Source of the DNA: Ornithinibacillus californiensis
Lineage (GTDB): Bacteria > Bacillota > Bacilli > Bacillales > Amphibacillaceae
Assembly (NCBI RefSeq): GCF_001038485.1
Contig: NZ_LDUE01000021.1
Coordinates: 124,001 to 188,000, forward strand
DNA length: 64,000 bases
Direction of reading: 5' to 3'
The position numbers and the translations under genes were made by a program. The notes under the pieces are model-generated. The model had not been told where the DNA came from. It did no database searches and worked only from the letters and a program-made list of their open reading frames with translations. This document shows positions 41,255-50,669 of this stretch, piece by piece. Position 1 is the first letter of the stretch, and every line of letters begins with the position of its first letter.

Positions 41255-42187
41255 TCAACCTTTCTCCGGTAAAGCCACTAGATGTGTATCAGAAACTGGC
41301 TGTAGTTTATAGGCTAAACCTTCTTCATCAAAGTAATCATTATAGGACTGATCATATTCCACTTTTACCTCTTCACGGAATTTACGTTTTTCTTCACGTT
41401 TATTCGGATCGATATCAGGAATTGCCGCAACTAAACGTTTTGTATAAATGTGTTGAGGGTCATTAAAGATATCTTCCGCAGTTCCTTCTTCCACATAGCG
41501 ACCTTTGTACATAATACCGATCTCGTCACACATGTGTTTGATTACTCCTAAGTCATGGCTAATAAATAGATAGGTTAAATCAAGTTCTTTTTGAATTTCC
41601 TTCATAAAGTTCAGTACTTGTGCTTGAACAGATACGTCAAGTGCTGAAACTGGCTCATCGGCAATGATGAGTTTAGGTTTTAGTGCAATCGCTCTAGCAA
41701 TACCGATACGTTGACGTTGTCCACCTGAGAATTCATGTGGATACTTCAAGATACTTTCAGGACTCAATCCTACAAGTTCTAATAATTCTTGAACTCTCTT
41801 ACGCTCTTCTTTACGTGTTAGGTTTTCAAAGTTACGTAATGGTTCCGATACGATATCTACCACACGTTTCTTAGGGTTTAAAGATGAATAAGGATCTTGG
41901 AAAATCATTTGAATATTTTTACGTGCATCTGATTTTGCGCGTCTCATATTCGTAATTTCTTTTCCATCAAACATAACTTTTCCAGAGGTGATATTGTTTA
42001 GACCAATAATCGCTCTACCTGTAGTTGTTTTACCTGATCCAGATTCTCCAACTAAGCCGTATGTTTTTCCTTTTTCTAATGAAAACGATACCCCGTCAAC
42101 CGCTTTAATATGGCCAACTGTTCTACCAAATACTCCACCCTTGATTGGGAAGTGAACTTTTAAATCGTTAACCTCAAGATAAGACAT
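41255..42187 (-). CDS. Peptide ABC transporter ATPase, OppF-type (tandem operon 1)
   Basis: 310-residue ATPase with complete motifs ([50 protein letters not shown]). The C-terminus lacks a cysteine cluster, as in its paralogue at 34935. The ATG at 42187 (MSYLEVN) has AAGGAGGAAC 6-7 nt upstream and overlaps the OppD-type gene by 14 bp, exactly as in operon 2. Confidence 0.94.
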   Translation of the reverse strand: MSYLEVNDLKVHFPIKGGVFGRTVGHIKAVDGVSFSLEKGKTYGLVGESGSGKTTTGRAIIGLNNITSGKVMFDGKEITNMRRAKSDARKNIQMIFQDPYSSLNPKKRVVDIVSEPLRNFENLTRKEERKRVQELLELVGLSPESILKYPHEFSGGQRQRIGIARAIALKPKLIIADEPVSALDVSVQAQVLNFMKEIQKELDLTYLFISHDLGVIKHMCDEIGIMYKGRYVEEGTAEDIFNDPQHIYTKRLVAAIPDIDPNKREEKRKFREEVKVEYDQSYNDYFDEEGLAYKLQPVSDTHLVALPEKG

Positions 42188-43187
42188 GTTGTTCCTCCTT
42201 GCTTTCATCAGGGAAGCTGAAGTGCTTGTAGCAAGTACAACGCACCTGATGCCCTGGTGCTACTTCTTTTAGTTCTGGATGTTTTTCATGTGCAGATTCA
42301 TCTATCCAAGGAATACGAGCACCAAAGCGACACCCTTCTCTTGGTAGATTCTGTAGCGAAGGAACAATACCTTGAATTACGTGTAATTCATCTTGTTCCG
42401 TATTAGCGTTTGGTACAGAATTTAATAATGAGCGAGTATAAGGATGTAATGGGCTTTCGAATAGTGTCTTCACATCCGCGACTTCTACAATTTGTCCGGC
42501 ATACATAACAGCAACTCGGTCAGCCATTTCAGCAACTACACCTAAGTCATGAGTAATTAAGACAATACCAGAGTCCATTTCATCTTTAAGCTTATTAATT
42601 AAATCTAATATTTGAGATTGAATGGTAACATCTAGTGCAGTTGTTGGTTCATCTGCAATAAGTAATTCAGGTTTATTTGCAATTGCCATCGCGATCATTA
42701 CACGCTGGCGCATACCACCTGATAATTCATGTGGGAACTGATTAATGACATGCTCCGCACGAGGTATACCAACTTTATTTAGCAAATCTAATACTTTTTC
42801 ACGACGCGCATTTTTAGACATGTTTTTATTGTGAAGGTATAATGTTTCTCCGATTTGTTCGCCTACTTCCATAAGTGGATTTAGGGAAGTTAATGGATCT
42901 TGGAAGATCATTCCTAGATCATTACCACGGACTTTGTTTAATTCGGAAGGTGACATTTTAGCAATATTGTTTCCTTTATACAGGATATCCCCTTCAATTT
43001 TCGCACGAGTATGAAGACCCATAATGGAGAAAGCAAGTGCACTCTTACCACAGCCGGATTCTCCAACGATTGCAAGAACTTCATTTTTATTCACGGTTAA
43101 TGATAAATTATCTACCGCTGCATGGTAGTCATCTTTTATACGAAATGATGTCGTTAGATTTTTAATATCGAGAAGCTTTTCAGCCAT
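42174..43187 (-). CDS. Peptide ABC transporter ATPase, OppD-type (tandem operon 1)
   Basis: 337-residue ATPase, first gene of the first tandem operon. Walker [10 protein letters not shown], signature [10 protein letters not shown], Walker [14 protein letters not shown]-loop [11 protein letters not shown]. The C-terminal [20 protein letters not shown] and QVRCTC retain two flanking cysteine positions but not the two central ones expected for a [4Fe-4S] site. A CodY-like box lies about 105 bp upstream of the ATG. The upstream 804-bp region separates it from oppF. Confidence 0.94.
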   Translation of the reverse strand: MAEKLLDIKNLTTSFRIKDDYHAAVDNLSLTVNKNEVLAIVGESGCGKSALAFSIMGLHTRAKIEGDILYKGNNIAKMSPSELNKVRGNDLGMIFQDPLTSLNPLMEVGEQIGETLYLHNKNMSKNARREKVLDLLNKVGIPRAEHVINQFPHELSGGMRQRVMIAMAIANKPELLIADEPTTALDVTIQSQILDLINKLKDEMDSGIVLITHDLGVVAEMADRVAVMYAGQIVEVADVKTLFESPLHPYTRSLLNSVPNANTEQDELHVIQGIVPSLQNLPREGCRFGARIPWIDESAHEKHPELKEVAPGHQVRCTCYKHFSFPDESKEEQHVLS

Positions 43188-43742
43188 TTCTAAATCCCCC
43201 TATTTAGTATTGTAGGCCCAAGACATAACGCCTTTTTAGGGTGTACGTTTTTATAGTTTTTATGAGACACGGTATTCTTATTATTGTTTAAATTATTCTG
43301 ACAATTTAGTGTTATTGGAATTACGTGATGAAAATAATTATACTACTATATTCCCATGAATGTCACCCCCTATCTTCAATAAAATTTATAAAATTGTTAC
43401 TTTCTGTTTTGTTGTAACTGTGAAAATATTGATTTATCAATGTTTCTGAGGAATTAAATTAATTTTTTAATTTGTTATTTGTTTACAATTAAATTGTAAT
43501 AATATTAATCTGTTAAAAAATTTTAAATATTTAGTGTCGCTAAATAATTGTATTTTCATACTATTTTTAAAGTTTAACATATCAATATTATATTGAGGGT
43601 GTTTCAAATATTGAGGTTTCGCTAAATCCTGAGGGAAAGCAATCAAGGGCTGACACCTTTCTTATATAAGAAAAAAATATTCGGACTGAAGTTTTTCTAT
43701 CTAAGGTAAAACCGAACCGAACATTTTTATTAGTTCATAAAA
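43188..43742. other. AT-rich region upstream of the first tandem operon
   Basis: No gene is seen. It should contain the operon promoter, but several AT-rich candidates cannot be ranked. The CodY-like box at 43292-43306 is listed separately. The far end adjoins the truncated repeat. Confidence 0.4.
43292..43306 (-). promoter_or_regulatory. CodY-like box upstream of the first tandem operon
   Basis: AATTGTCAGAATAAT on the minus strand matches AATTTTCWGAATATT at 13 of 15 positions, about 105 bp upstream of the OppD-type start at 43187. CodY control of peptide uptake is well known in Bacillus. Confidence 0.5.
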
Positions 43743-43840
43743 CCTATCCCCCCACAGGACAAGGAACGCTTCGGCAGCGACTCATCGCACGCAGAAAAAG
43801 CGGTCTTCTTTTTCAAGGAGTCTCCGTATATTTCCGGGGC
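43743..43840 (-). repeat. Dispersed structured repeat, copy F, truncated with a 60-nt insert
   Basis: Read on the minus strand, 43840-43817 matches the left end of copy A (arm GCCCCGGAAATATAC, then GGAGACTCC). A 60-nt insert follows (43816-43757) with its own hairpins (GAAAAAG/CTTTTTC, GCGA/TCGC). Copy-A sequence then resumes as TGTGGGGGGATAGG (43756-43743), after which homology ends. The insert enlarges the CTCC/GGAG hairpin loop; the right half and right arm are missing. Confidence 0.7.
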
Positions 43841-43941
43841 TAATATTGAGTTATGTACCACCTCAGTTTAATTTTCGGTCTCGTATCATTGAGGTTTGGT
43901 CGAGCTTCCTTTCACTTTACACTGTTACTCTAAAAAGAAAA

Positions 43942-43981
43942 ATAGTGGGTAAATTCATCGATCGATGACTTTACCCACTAT
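43942..43981 (-). terminator. Terminator of the oppABCDF operon
   Basis: 12-bp stem ATAGTGGGTAAA (43942-43953) with TTTACCCACTAT (43970-43981) and an inner palindrome TCATCGATCGATGA; the minus strand continues TTTTTCTTTTTA. It lies 10 bp after oppF. Confidence 0.93.
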
Positions 43982-43991
43982 ACTTATTACA

Positions 43992-44924
43992 TTATTTATC
44001 TAATTCTATCTTATACTGTTCCAATTCTTTTGACGTACAACGAACCCAGTGCCTTGGGCCGATTTCACGGAGCTTCGGTTCTTCACTTGTATCGTGAACA
44101 GTTGGATCATAGGAAATACGTTTTCGTGTACGCTCATATTCTGGGTCTGGTAATGGAATTGCCGATAATAATGACTTCGTATAAGGATGGAGTGGATTGT
44201 TGAATATTTCATCGCTATCTGCAACTTCTACTAAATGTCCTAAATACATAATCCCAATTCGATCACTAATATATTTCACCATCGATAGATCATGAGCGAT
44301 AAATAAATACGTTAACCCACGATCCTTTTGTAGCTTCTTCAACAAGTTGACAACCTGGGCTTGAATAGATACATCTAGTGCGGAGATCGGTTCATCGGCA
44401 ATAATGAATGATGGTTCTACCGCTAACGCTCTTGCAATCCCAATCCGTTGTCGTTGTCCACCACTAAATTCATGCGGAAAACGATTCGCATGTGATTTAT
44501 TCAGTCCTACTACTTCAAGCAATTCTTCCACACGCGCTTTGCGTTCTGCTTTATCTTTCACTAAATGGTGTGTATCCAAGCCTTCCGCAATAATGTCCAA
44601 CACGGTCATTCTTGGATTAAGTGAAGAAGATGGGTCTTGAAAAATCATCTGCATATTTCGATTAAACTTTAGTAATTCCTGTTTAGACTTCTTCCCGTGA
44701 ACGTTTTCCCCATTAAACAAAACTTGTCCATCTGTTGCATCGTAAAGACGAATAATCGTTCTACCTGTTGTGGATTTCCCACTTCCGGATTCCCCAACAA
44801 GTCCAAACGTTTCCCCTTCATAGATATCAAAGGAGACATCGTCAACTGCTTTAACAATTTTATTTCGTCCTACTTTAAAATGCTTTTTCAAGTTTTTAAC
44901 TTCTAATAATTTTTTCTGCTCCAT
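43992..44924 (-). CDS. oppF: Oligopeptide ABC transporter ATPase OppF
   Basis: 310-residue ATPase, last gene of oppABCDF. Walker [11 protein letters not shown]-loop [19 protein letters not shown], signature [10 protein letters not shown], Walker [14 protein letters not shown]-loop [11 protein letters not shown]. The C-terminus (RISYDPTVHDTSEEPKLREI, GPRHWVRCTSKE) has no cysteine cluster, in contrast with the paralogue at 50670. The start shares one base with the oppD stop. It energises transport with OppD in the cytoplasm. Confidence 0.94.
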   Translation of the reverse strand: MEQKKLLEVKNLKKHFKVGRNKIVKAVDDVSFDIYEGETFGLVGESGSGKSTTGRTIIRLYDATDGQVLFNGENVHGKKSKQELLKFNRNMQMIFQDPSSSLNPRMTVLDIIAEGLDTHHLVKDKAERKARVEELLEVVGLNKSHANRFPHEFSGGQRQRIGIARALAVEPSFIIADEPISALDVSIQAQVVNLLKKLQKDRGLTYLFIAHDLSMVKYISDRIGIMYLGHLVEVADSDEIFNNPLHPYTKSLLSAIPLPDPEYERTRKRISYDPTVHDTSEEPKLREIGPRHWVRCTSKELEQYKIELDK

Positions 44925-45967
44925 TATTTGTCACCCCTTGTTCTCGCAAATCCTTGCATGCGTTTCTTCACGGAATCAGGTGGCTCAATTTTTGGTGCAT
45001 CTTCATGGAGCAACCAAGTCGCAGCATAATGGGTATCGGAGACCTTAAACATCGGCGGCTCCATAACGGTATCAATTTCTAATGCAAACTTGTTTCGTGG
45101 TGCAAAAGCATCACCTTTTGGCGGGTTCGACATATCTGGAGGACTTCCAGGAATTGCGAAAAGTTCCTCATCATCACTATCTGGAGTTGGCATGGAACCG
45201 AGTAATCCCCATGTATAAGGGTGTTTCGCATTATAGAAGATGTCATCTACAGTTCCTGTTTCTATAATCTTACCTGCGTACATAACAGCAACACGATCTG
45301 CTACATTCGCTACAACTCCTAAGTCATGTGTGATAAAGACAATAGCACTATCGGATTCTCGTTGAATTTCTTTCATCAATTCCAATATTTGTGCCTGAAT
45401 CGTTACATCTAGCGCTGTTGTTGGTTCATCTGCAATTAATATTTTTGGGTTACAAGCTAGCGCAATTGCAATAACAACACGTTGACGCATCCCACCAGAG
45501 AATTGATGGGGGTATTGATGTAATCTAACATCAGGATGAGGAATTCCAACTTGATCTAATAGTTCCAATGCCTTTTTCTTAGCATCCGTGCGATTCATAT
45601 GTTGATGTTTTATTAGACCTTCCATAATCTGGTTTCCAACTTTCATCGTCGGATTCAACGATGACATTGGATCCTGGAATACCATGGATATATCTTTTCC
45701 TCTTATTTTTTGCATTTCTTTATTAGATTTCTTTACTATGTCTTGTCCTTCAAACAGTATTTCACCTGTTTTTATCATCGCTTGTGGTTTGGGAAGAAGC
45801 CCCATTAACGCAGAAGTGGTTACGGATTTCCCTGAACCCGATTCACCAACAATTGCTAGTGTCTCCCCTTTATTTAATTCAAAGTTAACACCTCGAACGG
45901 CTTGTACCTCGCCATTGTAGGTGTTAAATGATACCCTTAAGTCTTTCACTTCTAATAATTTACTCAT
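44924..45967 (-). CDS. oppD: Oligopeptide ABC transporter ATPase OppD
   Basis: 347-residue ATPase with complete motifs ([58 protein letters not shown]). In the C-terminal region, the four cysteines present in the paralogue at 51646 are Asp, Asn, Asp and Thr here (PPKGDAFAPRNKFALEID and HYAATWLL), so no [4Fe-4S] cluster can be bound. Upstream oppC ends 19 bp before its start; SD AGGTAGGTG-like. Pairs with OppF. Confidence 0.94.
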   Translation of the reverse strand: MSKLLEVKDLRVSFNTYNGEVQAVRGVNFELNKGETLAIVGESGSGKSVTTSALMGLLPKPQAMIKTGEILFEGQDIVKKSNKEMQKIRGKDISMVFQDPMSSLNPTMKVGNQIMEGLIKHQHMNRTDAKKKALELLDQVGIPHPDVRLHQYPHQFSGGMRQRVVIAIALACNPKILIADEPTTALDVTIQAQILELMKEIQRESDSAIVFITHDLGVVANVADRVAVMYAGKIIETGTVDDIFYNAKHPYTWGLLGSMPTPDSDDEELFAIPGSPPDMSNPPKGDAFAPRNKFALEIDTVMEPPMFKVSDTHYAATWLLHEDAPKIEPPDSVKKRMQGFARTRGDK

Positions 45968-45986
45968 TTAAAAACACCTACCTTTA

Positions 45987-47141
45987 TTATTTATGCATTT
46001 TCGGATCAAATGCATCGCGTAGTCCATCACCGATCAAGTTAAATGCAATCATAATTAATGAAATTAAAATTGCTGGGAAAATCAATAAATACGGATAAAG
46101 CATAATACTTTTAAACCCAGTACTGATTAAGGCACCGAGTGAAGCTTCTGGCGGAGTAATTCCCAGTCCGATAAAGCTCAAGAATGCTTCAAAGAATATG
46201 GCATCAGGAATCGTAAACATTGTATTAATTATTATAATCCCACTAATGTTTGGTAATAAGTGTTTCATGATTATTTTCCAATTACTTCTTCCCAATGTCC
46301 GGGCAGCAAGTACATATTCTTGATTCTTCTGTTTCATGACTTCCCCACGAACAATACGTGCCATCCCTGTCCATCCGGTGATGGTTAAGGCTATAACAAT
46401 AGAAGTGATACCAGGATTAAGCACTAACATCATTAACAAAATAATAACGAGGTTTGGTATTCCAATCAAAACTTCTAAAATACGCATCATGACATCATCG
46501 ACTTTACCACCATAGAAGCCTGCAATACCACCATAGGCTACACCAATGATTAGACTGATAAGAGCAGCATAGAAAGCGATTTGTAGCGACACCCGCGTAC
46601 CAAGCCAAATACGAGTCCATTGATCACGGCCTAACGTATCCGTACCTAACCAGAAATACTGATCCGTCATCTCTTTTGCTTCATATATACGATAGGTTGC
46701 TTTTACTTCCGCAGAATTTCTCGAACCATCACCTTCATCGATTACTTCAATATCAATGAATTCTTCTGCATTATCATATCTTGAAACACCTTTTAACGTC
46801 GCTTGTTCTACAGTATTTCCTTTAAAGTTATCACTCAATGTCCCATCCAAGCCTAACCATGATATATTTTCTAATACCGGAACACGTGCAGGCATTTTCG
46901 CACGAGATAGGTCTTGATCATCTAGTCCATATTGATTCATTGATGGCCCAAATGCACTCATCAGAATTATGATAACTAAGATAATTAAACTGACAACAGC
47001 AAGTTTGTTTTTAAAAAATGTTCTTCTTGCATTTTGCCCAAATGTCCTGCTCGGACGAGAAATTTCCTCACTAGTATCTTCACGCTGTTTCATTGGGACT
47101 AGCAGTTCTTTTGGTATATTATTTTTGTTATTCATTTCCAT
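45987..47141 (-). CDS. oppC: Oligopeptide ABC transporter permease OppC
   Basis: 384-residue permease, longer than the 300-307-residue OppC-type proteins elsewhere in the window. The extra length is an extracytoplasmic insert between the first helix and the FWLGTDTLGRDQWTRIWLGTR motif (about residues 75-165), containing charged residues such as EEFIDIEVIDEGDGSRNS. This large first loop is typical of OppC from oppABCDF loci. The coupling loop is QEYVLAARTLGRSNWKIIMKHLLPN. The ATG at 47141 has GGAGGG about 9-10 nt upstream and follows the oppB stop by 1 bp. Confidence 0.93.
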   Translation of the reverse strand: MEMNNKNNIPKELLVPMKQREDTSEEISRPSRTFGQNARRTFFKNKLAVVSLIILVIIILMSAFGPSMNQYGLDDQDLSRAKMPARVPVLENISWLGLDGTLSDNFKGNTVEQATLKGVSRYDNAEEFIDIEVIDEGDGSRNSAEVKATYRIYEAKEMTDQYFWLGTDTLGRDQWTRIWLGTRVSLQIAFYAALISLIIGVAYGGIAGFYGGKVDDVMMRILEVLIGIPNLVIILLMMLVLNPGITSIVIALTITGWTGMARIVRGEVMKQKNQEYVLAARTLGRSNWKIIMKHLLPNISGIIIINTMFTIPDAIFFEAFLSFIGLGITPPEASLGALISTGFKSIMLYPYLLIFPAILISLIMIAFNLIGDGLRDAFDPKMHK

Positions 47142-47142
47142 A

Positions 47143-48072
47143 CTAGCTCTTCCCTCCACTAATCCTAATTCTTGGATCAATCAATCCATATAGGAGGTCG
47201 ATTATTAAGATAATGACGACAAATAAAAATGCAAATAGTAATGTCGTTCCCATGATTGTAGGATAGTCATTAGCAAAAACGGAATTAACAAATTGTTCAC
47301 CAATCCCAGGGATAGCAAAAATTTGTTCAATAACCATGGAACCAGTTAACATACTGACAGCAAGTGGTCCAATAACAGTTATTAATGGAATCAATGAGTT
47401 ACGGAACCCATGTTTAAATACAATAGCGGGTTCACTAATCCCTTTTGCTCTTGCCGTTGTAATATAACTAGAGCCCATTACTTCCACCATTTCCGTGCGG
47501 ACAAAACGCGCAGCAGTAGCCATTGGGAAAATCATTAAGGCAATAGTTGGTAAGACCGTATGTTCAAATTCTCCCCACAATGCTACAGGGAACCAGCCTA
47601 GATTTACCGCAAAGACAATTTGCAGTAATGCCGCAAACACAAAGTTGGGGATTGACGTACCTAATACAGCGATGATCGTTGAGGTGTAATCAAGGAAACC
47701 ATTGTGGGAAATCGCTGCAATAAGCCCAAATAAAACACCTAATATCGTTCCAACTAGTAAGGCTTGAAAACCTAATTGCGCAGATGGTCCCATTCTATCT
47801 AGTAAGATTTCTGTTACTGGATAATTGCTAAACTTAAATGATATCCCTAAATCTCCTTGGACGAGACCACCAAGATATTTGACATATTGAATTGGCACCG
47901 GATCATTTAAGCCATATTTTTCTAAAACGATTGCCTTTTGTTCTTCAGATAATTTATCTTCCGCATTCAACGGACTTCCCGGTAGCATTTTCATGAGAAA
48001 GAAAGACAAGGTAGCAATAACAAATAATGTTATTAACATATAGAAGACTCTACGCCCAATATAACGAACCAT
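47143..48072 (-). CDS. oppB: Oligopeptide ABC transporter permease OppB
   Basis: 309-residue six-helix permease. MLPGSPLNAEDKLSEEQ follows helix 1; the coupling loop is SSYITTARAKGISEPAIVFKHGFRNSLIP; it ends DPRIRISGGKS. The ATG at 48072 (MVRYIG) has GGGAGGTG about 6 nt upstream. The 153-bp gap from oppA contains a hairpin that may lower expression of oppBCDF relative to oppA. Confidence 0.94.
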   Translation of the reverse strand: MVRYIGRRVFYMLITLFVIATLSFFLMKMLPGSPLNAEDKLSEEQKAIVLEKYGLNDPVPIQYVKYLGGLVQGDLGISFKFSNYPVTEILLDRMGPSAQLGFQALLVGTILGVLFGLIAAISHNGFLDYTSTIIAVLGTSIPNFVFAALLQIVFAVNLGWFPVALWGEFEHTVLPTIALMIFPMATAARFVRTEMVEVMGSSYITTARAKGISEPAIVFKHGFRNSLIPLITVIGPLAVSMLTGSMVIEQIFAIPGIGEQFVNSVFANDYPTIMGTTLLFAFLFVVIILIIDLLYGLIDPRIRISGGKS

Positions 48073-48150
48073 TCTCGCACCTCCCAAATTTTATAGTTAT
48101 TTTCAAAAATGAGTAATGTTCATTATTATAAGATTTTTCCTTTAAAAGCG

Positions 48151-48192
48151 AACAAGAGAGTATAATACCTTTAGGGTACACACTCTCTTGTT
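48151..48192 (-). terminator. Intergenic hairpin between oppA and oppB
   Basis: 11-bp stem AACAAGAGAGT (48151-48161) with ACTCTCTTGTT (48182-48192), 20-nt loop. The T-tract is poor on either strand, so it may stabilise oppA mRNA or partly terminate rather than stop transcription. Confidence 0.55.
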
Positions 48193-48225
48193 AATTATTT
48201 TAGAAAATAAGAATTTTATTTCTGG

Positions 48226-49893
48226 TTATTCTGCTGAGCCAACACTAGCCCATTTAAATTCCCAGTCAAATCCAAATGCATTATAATAAACACCTTCAAC
48301 TTTTGGCGAAACTAGATATGCTTTAGCTCGTTGATAAATAGGCGCAATTGCTGCATCTTCCATTAGAATTTTTTCTGCTTCTAAGAAGTTTTCATATCGC
48401 GCAACATTATCCGTAGCTAATGTTGTTGCCGCTTCTTCGATTAACGTATCAAATTCTGGATTGGAATAACCCATCTTGTTGTTTCCACCATCTGTTACCC
48501 ATAGGTTTAAGTAGGTGTTTGGATCAAGGTAGTCAGGACCCCACCCAGAAACTTGTAGGTCATAATCCATGTTTGTATCAGCATCTAAACGTTGTTCAAA
48601 TGGTACATTTCTCAATGTCACTGATAAACCAGGTAAGTTTGTAGATAATTGATTTGCTAAATATTCATTCATTGTCAATGCTGATTCACTATCATCACCT
48701 AGAAGTTCAAGTTCAATAGAATCAACACCTAGCTCTTCTAAACCTTTAGCCCAATATTCTTTTGCAGCTTCTACATCATAAGTGACAAGGTCACCACTTA
48801 CTTCACGGAAGTCTTCACCAGATTCTGGCATTGGAGCGAAATCAGCTGGCACTAAACCATTTGCTGCAACGGAACCATTGTTAAGAATTTCGTTTACGAT
48901 AGCTTCTTTATTGTATGCTTTAGCGATTGCAGCACGAATATTTTTATTAGCTAATGCTTCGTTTCTTGTTTGATTCATTTTAAGATAGAAAACACTAGTT
49001 TCTGGCTGAATCATATAATCTGGATGTGATGCATATTGATCAACCAGGTCAGACGTAAGGTCTGTACGATCTACTTTACCAGTTTCATACAAGTTTACTT
49101 TCGTTTGTGCATCCTTAACTACTGTAAAATTAACCTTATCTAATTGTACAGTTTCTGCATCCCAGTAATCTTCATTCTTAACTAGTGACCATTCTGTAGA
49201 AGTACTTTTCCAATTTTCTAAAGTAAATGGACCATTGAATACAAGTGTATCCGTGCTTGTTGCAAAGCTATCACCTTGTTCTTCAACAAACGTTTGATTT
49301 AATGGTAAGAACGTACCGAATGTTGTTAAAGATAAGAAGTAAGGAGTTGGATTTTCTAGCTCGACAACTAGTGTATAGTCATCTGGAGCAGTTACTCCAA
49401 GTTCTTCTACTGGAACATCTCCAGTGTTAACTTCAGTTGCGTTTTTAATAACGCCGCCCATCATATATGGACCATACTCTGAACCAGTTGCTGGATCTAC
49501 TGCACGTTGCCATGCATATACAAAGTCGTGTGCTGTTACAGGGTCTCCATTCGACCATACAGCATCTTCACGTAATTTAAACGTCCATGTTAATGCATCT
49601 TCACTTACTTCATGATCGATTGCAATACCTTCAACAGGGTTTGCATCTTTATCTAAACGATATAGACCTTCCATCGATTCGCCTAAGAATTGGAAAGCAT
49701 AAGTATCTGTTGCTAGTGACGGGTCCATTGATGGAATGGCATCACCATTAATAAAGTTTAAAACCTTTTCTCCATCAGCAGATTCTGTGTCAGTCCCTCC
49801 GCCTTGTGTACCAGAATCACTACCACCACAAGCTACTAATACAGCTACCATTAGTCCAAATACTAATAATAGTGATAATTTTTTCAGCTTCAT
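48226..49893 (-). CDS. oppA: Oligopeptide-binding lipoprotein OppA
   Basis: 555-residue extracellular lipoprotein, first gene of oppABCDF. Signal peptide with lipobox AVLVAC-GG, short Ser/Gly/Thr tether, then an SBP family 5 domain: TFKLREDAVWSNGDPVTAHDFVYAWQRAVDP, LVFNGPFTLENWKSTSTEWSLVKNEDYW, QVSGWGPDYLDPNTYLNLW. The ATG at 49893 has GGGAGGT 7-8 nt upstream. Closest in the window to the binding protein at 54943. A weak CodY-like sequence (11 of 15) lies about 25-35 bp upstream. Confidence 0.94.
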   Translation of the reverse strand: MKLKKLSLLLVFGLMVAVLVACGGSDSGTQGGGTDTESADGEKVLNFINGDAIPSMDPSLATDTYAFQFLGESMEGLYRLDKDANPVEGIAIDHEVSEDALTWTFKLREDAVWSNGDPVTAHDFVYAWQRAVDPATGSEYGPYMMGGVIKNATEVNTGDVPVEELGVTAPDDYTLVVELENPTPYFLSLTTFGTFLPLNQTFVEEQGDSFATSTDTLVFNGPFTLENWKSTSTEWSLVKNEDYWDAETVQLDKVNFTVVKDAQTKVNLYETGKVDRTDLTSDLVDQYASHPDYMIQPETSVFYLKMNQTRNEALANKNIRAAIAKAYNKEAIVNEILNNGSVAANGLVPADFAPMPESGEDFREVSGDLVTYDVEAAKEYWAKGLEELGVDSIELELLGDDSESALTMNEYLANQLSTNLPGLSVTLRNVPFEQRLDADTNMDYDLQVSGWGPDYLDPNTYLNLWVTDGGNNKMGYSNPEFDTLIEEAATTLATDNVARYENFLEAEKILMEDAAIAPIYQRAKAYLVSPKVEGVYYNAFGFDWEFKWASVGSAE

Positions 49894-50220
49894 ATTATGA
49901 CCTCCCAAAGTTGATTTTTTCCGAAAATTTCGGTTATAGAAGCTAAACTCATATTACAGAATACGGGTAATTATACGCCAAATTGTATTTAATTACAACG
50001 GCATTCCGACAAAAATCGGCACCATTTTTTACCAGGTTTGATTCTAATGCACTCTACAAGCAATCCGGTATCTAAACCTACTAAGTTTTGTCCATTGCAG
50101 ATATCAATAAATACTGTCGTTATATAGAAGGTTTCTTAAAACTTGGATGTGCTATAATAAGAAAGTTCCTGTTGTATTGTGGGAATACTTTTATTAACTA
50201 TCCGAATTTCAGGTGATCAA
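49894..50220. other. Divergent intergenic region between oppA and a DUF3899 gene
   Basis: AT-rich, should hold the oppA promoter (leftward) and the DUF3899 promoter (rightward; a TATAAT at 50153-50158 without a clear -35). The weak CodY-like ATTTTTTCCGAAAATT at 49914-49929 is next to oppA. No gene is seen. Confidence 0.4.
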
Positions 50221-50586
50221 ATGACAAACAAACGATACTGGATACTCTTATTTTGTAATATAATTCTAACTCTATTCCTATTTTTCACTACTTCTGAGCA
50301 ATATAATTTAGTCAACTATGTAAATTCCCTTTTCTATTTGACTTTGGGATACTTAACTCTCACATTATTCCTCTACACAGTAAAAGGAGGATTTTATGAC
50401 GGGGTTACTTTTTCATTTAGAAGATTCCGTAGTGTGATGTTTCGGAGGGATTATCTAGATGAATGGAAAGAATTACCCCTGCCTTCTGAAAAGACAAATG
50501 AACGATTCTATCATTTAATTCGTTTCCAGGCGATTGCATTAGTTCTTATCTTTTTGTTTATTCTTTTAATATACTATTGGATATAA
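50221..50586 (+). CDS. DUF3899-like small membrane protein
   Basis: 121 residues with about three hydrophobic helices: YWILLFCNIILTLFLFF, LFYLTLGYLTLTLFLYTV and a C-terminal ALVLIFLFILLIYYW. The central KGGFYDGVTFSFRRFRSVM matches the DUF3899 family. Function unknown. The ATG at 50221 has AGGTGA 4-5 nt upstream. It is the only plus-strand gene inside the peptide-transport region, between two opp operons. Confidence 0.8.
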   Translation: MTNKRYWILLFCNIILTLFLFFTTSEQYNLVNYVNSLFYLTLGYLTLTLFLYTVKGGFYDGVTFSFRRFRSVMFRRDYLDEWKELPLPSEKTNERFYHLIRFQAIALVLIFLFILLIYYWI

Positions 50587-50623
50587 AACTAAATTGAAAC
50601 TAATATAAGTCAATGAAAAACAA

Positions 50624-50663
50624 AAAGCTTGTAGAGAAAAATATTAATTTCCCTACAAGCTTT
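50624..50663. terminator. Bidirectional terminator between DUF3899 and the second oppABCDF operon
   Basis: Perfect 11-bp stem AAAGCTTGTAG (50624-50634) with CTACAAGCTTT (50653-50663). The minus strand continues TTTGTTTTTC, a good tail for the OppF-type gene. Confidence 0.88.
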
Positions 50664-50669
50664 ACTATG

